Shown here in pieces: positions 58,452 to 64,000 of a stretch of DNA of 64,000 bases (the first letter of the stretch is position 1; each line of letters begins with the position of its first letter). The notes beneath the pieces were generated by a model. It searched no databases. It had not been told where the DNA came from and saw only the letters and a list, made by a program, of their open reading frames with translations. Location: contig JALNQF010000228.1 in assembly GCA_028456385.1 (NCBI GenBank), forward strand, positions 1-64,000. The letters are read 5' to 3'. Source of the stretch: Ophiosphaerella korrae. Lineage: Eukaryota > Ascomycota > Dothideomycetes > Pleosporales > Phaeosphaeriaceae. The position numbers were made by a program, and so were the translations under genes.

Positions 58452-60538
58452 GCTTATCCCCGCCAACGATCTTCGGGAAGTTATTCAATCAATGCTTGGA
58501 ATCATGCAAAGGATGTGATCGATAAAGGCTGTTTGCGTACGAACCAGATAATCTACGTTGCCAACAACATAGCAATGAATGGCGCTGGTTTCGGCGGTTT
58601 GAAACGCGTGACCTTGCCGCTGCGTCGTCTAGCTCTGCATAGCAGAAGCTTCTAGATGTTGCGTGAGGCGTCAAGCTGCTACCCTGCCGTGCGCCCTAAA
58701 CCAGGCCTGCGAACTAAAATAGCAGCAGGAGGCCGCTTTTGAGGCAGGTAGCCCAAAATTGGAACGCAAACCAAGTGGGATCCTAATTCGGGGCCGTTTG
58801 CAAGCTGCGTTCGCACTACTCGATGTTGACGGCTCTCGTGCAGTAGGCGCGTTGCAGCCTGCTTCACTGGAAGCATTCCAAAGCTCCGACCAGCGCAAGC
58901 TGATGGATCTCGTTGGCCGCCTTCGAAGAGCTAATCCAAACACATTGAGGCTTCCCAGATTGTAGTCTGTGACGATCAGTCTTCTGGAAAGCGTTGATGA
59001 AACGTTAAATGCAGAGTGGATGTAAATGTAGAAGTTTCTACAGCTCACAAATATGGTCTTCTTACATGGCGCTGATCAATGCCGGAATTCAATCGCAACT
59101 ACCGGTAACGTTAACTTACCTTAGGTCCTCGAAATATGCTAGGTTCCACCTATGTATCAATCCTGTCATGTTCGTTCAAGCGCAGGCCGTCGAGTGATTG
59201 ACAGCTTAGCGGCATGCCCAGTGTATTGTCTAATAATTCACCTCCCTGTAAGCATTCAATAGCATTACAACCATTAGTACGGGGTATACACAGAATGAAA
59301 GAGCAAGCTGTTTGCACACAAGGGCAACTTGAGCATGCGCTAGAGCGGCTGTTCTATAGATGCTAATATCAGTTGATAATTTTAGCTCAAAAGTAACTTA
59401 ATGTCTGTAAAGCGCTTGGGTTCTCAGTAGGTCGTTGGGTCGCGTGGAGTCATGTGACTGAGTTGCCAAGCAATCGGGTTCAATTCTGAACCTCGGATGC
59501 CGCATGATGGTATGCGAAATCCTGGCGGGAATTGTGCTGGTGAGGCGATTTGGGCACCTCGAGGTTGAATATATAGCTGCCTGCTCATCTATGACGGAGC
59601 TGGAAAGACGATCGCGGGGCAGTGTGTCAGACAGAAACCAAGGAAGGCACACTGTGACGATACAGTTGATGTTCAGCCTGCGTTTCCAGGCGATGAGCCA
59701 AAAAAAAAAAAAAAGGCATCCATGACATAAGCCGGGGCATTCTATTTAGGCAACGACCAGGCGAATTCCACGCGAAAAAAACCCGTGAATCTACACCGGC
59801 AAATAACCGCCACACCACTACTTAGCGTAATAATTACGGGGTCTACCACACATGTGGTCGTGCGTCGGAAATGGATTGAAATAACGTCTATCCCGCAGAT
59901 CAGGAAAACCCACCGTGTAGAAAATTAAGCGAGGTACCTCAGCTTCAAGTGTTCACATTTGGATGTGAGAGCCATAATAATTAATTCGCTACTGTCTGTC
60001 GCGCACTGTAGCTCCTACTCTCTAGAGAAAACACTTTGCATACAAAAATTACGTGCGCGTGGCTAAGTTCTAGCGCAAAATCTATCTTAGCTTCTTGTTA
60101 AGCATATCAACACGCGCTGCTCAAATTGCATTTAACAAGTTGACGGCCCTTACCTGCACCAAGAAATTTCGTCAGGTCAGTCTTTGAAGCCTAAGCATTT
60201 AATAGCTAATCTTGCCGTGTACATGGCAGCGTTGTAGCGAGCAAATCTAGGGCCCAGTCACAATGGTGGGTGGTACTTCGGTGAGGCGATTCCCGAACCG
60301 AGTCAGTAAAAACCGGCCTACGTAATCAGGTTATTGTAATATAAATTTATCATCGTCCAAGCCAAATTGTGGCAGTTCTGCTGCGGCTGTAAGCCTGTTA
60401 ATAATGGCCGCTAAAGCATGTCCATGCAAAGCGCTCGTCAAATTGACATCACGGCAATCCTGAATTTCAGAGTAATGTTACATAAAGCTGCATTCTTGAC
60501 ATATTCTCCTAGATTGAAAGTACTCTTCTAGCTACCTA
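58452..60538. other. Spacer with one possible coding remnant and a poly-A run
   Basis: Plus-strand 58680-58965 reads coding-like (PKLERKPSGILIRGRLQAAF, LMDLVGRLRRANPN) after a TAG and may be a gene end, family unknown. An A(15) run lies at 59700-59714. The remaining ~1 kb is the 3' flank of the NLR, with A/T-rich stretches and no gene seen. Confidence 0.4.
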
Positions 60539-63500
60539 CTATCGCGAATTTGGCTTTCTGGACTTGCGGGTTATGCGCTTTAGGGACCTTGACTTTCTCG
60601 CTCTGACCTCTGTAGACTTACCTTGGTCTTTTGGCTCTAGGGACGTAGCTTGCATCTTTTTGAGTCGATCTCTTAGCTGCTTGCACCTTTTTGAAGAAGG
60701 CCCTTGGATAATTGTATACCCGTCTAACGCGCGAGTGTACATAATCTTCGCTGTGTCTTCCCGGCCTATTGTAGAAAGTAGGTCACCAAAGCTAAACATT
60801 GTATTCAGCGCTGGTAAATATGACAGCAGCAGTTTTGGGCCAAGCGCCTCCTCGTAGCCTTGCAGCGCCCGGCTGTACATGGCCTCTGCCTCCGCTAGCT
60901 TGCCTTGGTCGGCGTAGAGCAAGCCTAGGTTGCTGACCGTACTGAGGGTCGATGTGTGCTTTGGTCCGAGTGCCTCCTCTTTGCCTTGCAGCGCCCGACT
61001 GTACATGGCCTCTGCCTCCGCCAGCTTGCCTTGGTTGGCGTAGAGCAAGCCTAGGTTGCTGACCGTACTGAGGGTCGATGCGTGCTTCGGTCCGAGTGCC
61101 TCTTCGTAGCCTTGCAGCGCCCGGCTGTACATGGCCTCTGCCTCCGCCAGCTTGCCTTGGTCGGCGTAGAGCAAGCCTAGGTTGCTGACCGTACTGAGGG
61201 TCGATGTGTGCTTCGGTCCGAGTGCCTCCTCGTTGCCTTGCAGCGCCCGGCTGTACATAGCCTCTGCCTCCGCTAGCTTGCCTTGGTTTTTGTAGAGGTT
61301 GCCTAGGTTGTTGACCGTACCGAGGGTCGATGTGTGCTTCGGTCCGAGTGCCTCTTCGTAGCCTTGCAGCGCCCGGCTGTACATGGCCTCTGCCTCTGCT
61401 AGCTTGCCTTGGTTTTTGTAGAGGTTGCCTAGGTTGTTGACCGTACTGAGGGTCGATGTGTGCTTTGGTCCGAGTGCCTCCTCTTTGCCTTGCAGCGCCC
61501 GACTGTACATGGCCTCTGCCTCCGCCAGCTTGCCTTGGTTGGCGTAGAGCAAGCCTAGGTTTTGCAATGTCCATCCCATGCCCCCAAAATCCATATTACC
61601 GTTCATAATGAACCATCTATGTCTTGCCACATGTTGAAGGAGCCTTTGCTGGAGGAGCCACCACTTGTCTCTATCTGTAGGAGGAACTTCAGATGCCACA
61701 CAAGTCAGAGCTAGCCGGGCGAGGCCGTCGTCCCACTTGCCGTTTAGGACAGACATCGTCCATGAGTGCACACAGCTATGCACTCCGTACCCTGCGGACC
61801 CAGACGGTTGGCCAAGAGAAGGCTCTGGGTGAGCCAGGCCGTATTCGCAAAGCAATCGCACTGCCTCATTGAAGCTTACTTTGTCCCTAGTGAGCTTCTG
61901 TATCCACTTATCGTCTGTGGAGCGTGCATGTTGAATAAGTCCAAACCACACGTCTTGCTTATCGAAATAGGCCCACAGCTTGAGCAACTGGGCCGACGCT
62001 GCATTCTGCTTTCGTATTAGATCAAACGTGACCAGCCATGTTGTGTATAGTGACCGGTCTTCGTACGAGCTTAGCGTTGGACTCGTTGCCTGGAGGTCTA
62101 CCCATGATGCCTCGTATAGCCGGAGATACTCCGCAAAGCTGTCGGTCACGTGCTCGAGGTAAGCCCCAGCCGTGGCGAGAGCTAGAGGCAGGCCATCAAG
62201 CTTCGAGACGAGTTCTCTTGCACCGGAATCTATCCTGTTAGCTCCATGTCACTTGTTTTGCATTGTTCTAACACACCGTTTGTAATACCTTCCCTTCCAG
62301 ACGTGTTCGCTAAGATCTTGAGGCCGTCCTCTAGGCCGGTCGGTTTCTGAACATAGAGACGCCGACCTTGAGTGACTCTCGCTGAGCGTGTCGTAATGAT
62401 AATGGATCCTTGGTCACTTTCTGGCAGATATTGACGTATGTCGACTGTTGAAAGGTCAGATTTATTTGAAATTCGAGGGTTATCGTAATTATCGTAAATT
62501 AAGAGCCAACGTGCATTTCCGTGGAGATCAAGCCAGGCTTTGGTTGCAACAACTACCCGATTAAGGTCTCCTTCCAAGTCTACGCTGCCGAGCACTCTGT
62601 TCGAGGGGTGCGATCGTAGCACTTGCTGCGCGATGCTGCGGAAGCTGAGCTGGAGGGAATCCTCATCATTCGCATTTAGCCAGAAGATCGCCGTGTGCCT
62701 CTCCTTATGCCGCCTGATGTATTCGACTGCTAGCTGAGTCTTTCCTATCCCTCCCAAGCCGTGAAGGACAACTGTTGCTCGGCCGCTGTGGCCGTGGAGC
62801 AGCTCGTGCATCTTCGACAGCTCCTGCTCTCTGGCCACAAATTGTGCGGCCTCAGGAAACGATCCAAGATTCAACCTGACAGTATATTGTTCGACGTCCA
62901 TACCTATGCTAGTTAGCGCTGTCGCTTGATTCTATGCTTCTAGGCAGAAGTCTACCTTTGTATAACGTGTGGATTTCCTTCTCCAGCCGTCGAAAAGAAT
63001 GTTCTCTTCCCTCTCCGTAGTTAAGCACCATTGAGACACCGCAGATGCCGATCAAACAGTACGCCCCGTCCTCTTCAATCGTGGTAACGCGGCGCTCGGC
63101 CCAGGATCTCCGCTCTCTGATGCTAAAATTCGAAAGCACATCACCTTGGAGAGCCTTTTCCGGAATGCCCGAGATCTCGCGTATCTCAGCTGCAAGCGAC
63201 AGTTTGGTCCCAAGTGGCTGCCCTTCTACGCTGAAGAAGTCAACCAGCCTCGGTGCGATCAGTTCCTGAAGCGTCCAGCCCCGGTTAAACCATTTGCTTG
63301 ACGTAAAGGCATCTTTCCATGCCCCTTCGCCATCCGCGCCCTCCTGTTTGGAGACATCCAAAAGGTAGACGTAGCAGCGCGCGGCGTTCTGATACCACCG
63401 GAACATAGAGTTGATTGCTGCGCCAAGTTCGACCGCATTCTTCTTATCAATACAACAGGTATCTATCCAGAAGTATTGAAGTCCATCAGCTGCGGCCTGC

Positions 63501-63703
63501 TTCGCGCAGAACTGTATCTTCCTCCACCCAGCTTTGCTGACGGTCTCGCTCATGTCTGCGTTCGTTTCCATATCCTGGAAGAGGACCTCCTCCTTCCCCC
63601 AAGTATGAGAGAGTATTGCGTAAGCAGGAACATTACCGCTGGTCGTTTCGCGGAAGACGATGGCCCCGTCTGGTTTGCGCTCCAAGAGGCGTAAAAAAGC
63701 CAT
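60539..63703 (-). CDS. HET-NB-ARC-TPR NLR, intact
   Basis: Three exons (62956-63703, 62277-62903, 60539-62229) join in phase across 52-nt and 47-nt introns (branch GCTAAC in both), giving 1021 residues. The N-terminal HET domain shows YAILSHTWG, FWIDTCCIDK and RGWTLQELIAP; HET domains trigger incompatibility cell death. NB-ARC follows with P-loop GLGGIGKT and Walker B WLLIYDNYDNP, then GLPLALATAGAYLE (ARC). The C-terminus has six near-identical 42-residue TPR units and one diverged unit, ending in a basic tail (RKSRSLKRITRKSRKPNSR). No internal stops. This is an established fungal NLR layout linked to heterokaryon incompatibility and innate recognition; the ligand is unknown. Confidence 0.92.
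60840..61575 (-). repeat. Tandem 126-bp TPR-coding repeats
   Basis: Six units encode the pattern NLGxLYxxQGKLAEAEAMYSRALQGxEEALGPKHxSTLxTV. They differ almost only at N/S before NLG, N/L after it, KN/AN/AD before QGK, and K/Y/N after ALQG. The rest is nearly invariant in DNA, indicating recent expansion or conversion. Confidence 0.92.
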
Positions 63704-64000
63704 GGCTGCGCATCAGGCGCGATCTCGTGGCAGGCGCGGTTTGCGTGGGTCGTTTAGTTCGTTCGATATACCGGCGAAAGGCACTCGAAGATCGACGAAA
63801 CCGAAGTAGGCGTCGAAGGGCGACGGGTGGTGAGATGGGCACAAGAGTAGGTATTGTACGCGCTGCTCACGAGGCTGCATCGTGGCGCAGCCTTGCTGGC
63901 GAGTGGGGGCTCTCGATTGTCATTGGAAGCCTTGCACACCGCACCGGGCCATCGCGCAGGCTATCTTGCGACCGACAAGGAAGCAAGCAGAACGCACAGC
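63704..64000. other. 5' flank of the HET-NLR
   Basis: GC-rich sequence upstream of the NLR start. No TATA box or other gene could be supported; short open frames have arginine-rich, non-protein-like composition. Confidence 0.4.

Noticed and set aside
59455..59500. GGTTCAATTCTGAACC palindrome resembling a tRNA or Pol III B box
   Set aside because: A simple inverted repeat; no cloverleaf could be formed.
60792..61574. 260-codon frame with RQPRQAGGGRG-type repeats
   Set aside because: Shadow of the 126-bp TPR repeats in the intact NLR.

Overview
The window reads as nuclear DNA of a filamentous ascomycete (Pezizomycotina). The evidence is short introns of about 47-110 nt with GT..AG ends and CTAAC/GCTAAT branch sites, fungal-specific families (Zn2Cys6 regulators, PTH11-like receptors, HET domain, DUF3435, tannase), Tc1/mariner and Tad-type LINE relics, and AT-rich tracts with CAG-to-TAG, CGA-to-TGA and TGG-to-TAG changes typical of RIP-like mutation. 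The class or species cannot be fixed from the sequence alone. No rRNA, convincing tRNA or CRISPR array was seen.

Layout. 0-5.4 kb: AT-rich tract, a protein kinase relic, then a PNP-NACHT-ankyrin NLR. 8.5-16.1 kb: three oxidative enzymes (short-chain dehydrogenase, class III extradiol dioxygenase, FAD monooxygenase) separated by a 1.7 kb Tc1/mariner relic, a 104 bp tandem duplication and a 637 bp TIR element. 16.3-23.9 kb: a decayed LINE and a decayed Zn2Cys6 regulator between two inverted copies of a dispersed repeat. 24-39 kb: a graveyard of broken genes (tannase, PTH11-like receptor, amidohydrolase, DUF3435 tyrosine recombinase, Nudix hydrolase) with three small TIR elements and an LTR. 39.6-44 kb: a truncated alpha/beta hydrolase facing a second NLR (STAND N-terminal domain-NACHT-ankyrin). 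47-49 kb: an intact F-box protein. 50-58.5 kb: a second broken Zn2Cys6-class regulator, a conserved hypothetical, broken C2H2 and ZZ zinc-finger genes and a Tc1 fragment. 60.5-63.7 kb: a third, intact NLR (HET-NB-ARC-TPR).

Together this looks like a fast-evolving accessory or subtelomere-like compartment. Three NLRs of different architecture, all on the minus strand, are the best preserved large genes; two of them carry near-identical C-terminal repeats that vary only at fixed positions, as in fungal allorecognition and innate-immunity receptors. Many neighbours are broken by one to a few small lesions while splice sites and flanking frames are still readable, so decay looks recent (or, less likely, base-calling is poor). 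The DUF3435 relic close to NLRs is compatible with a decayed Starship-type giant element, but no boundaries were found. No wholly new system can be claimed. The most useful leads are the amber-interrupted NLR with a hidden membrane-spanning tail, the DUF3435/NLR association, and the TIR elements with subterminal palindromes.
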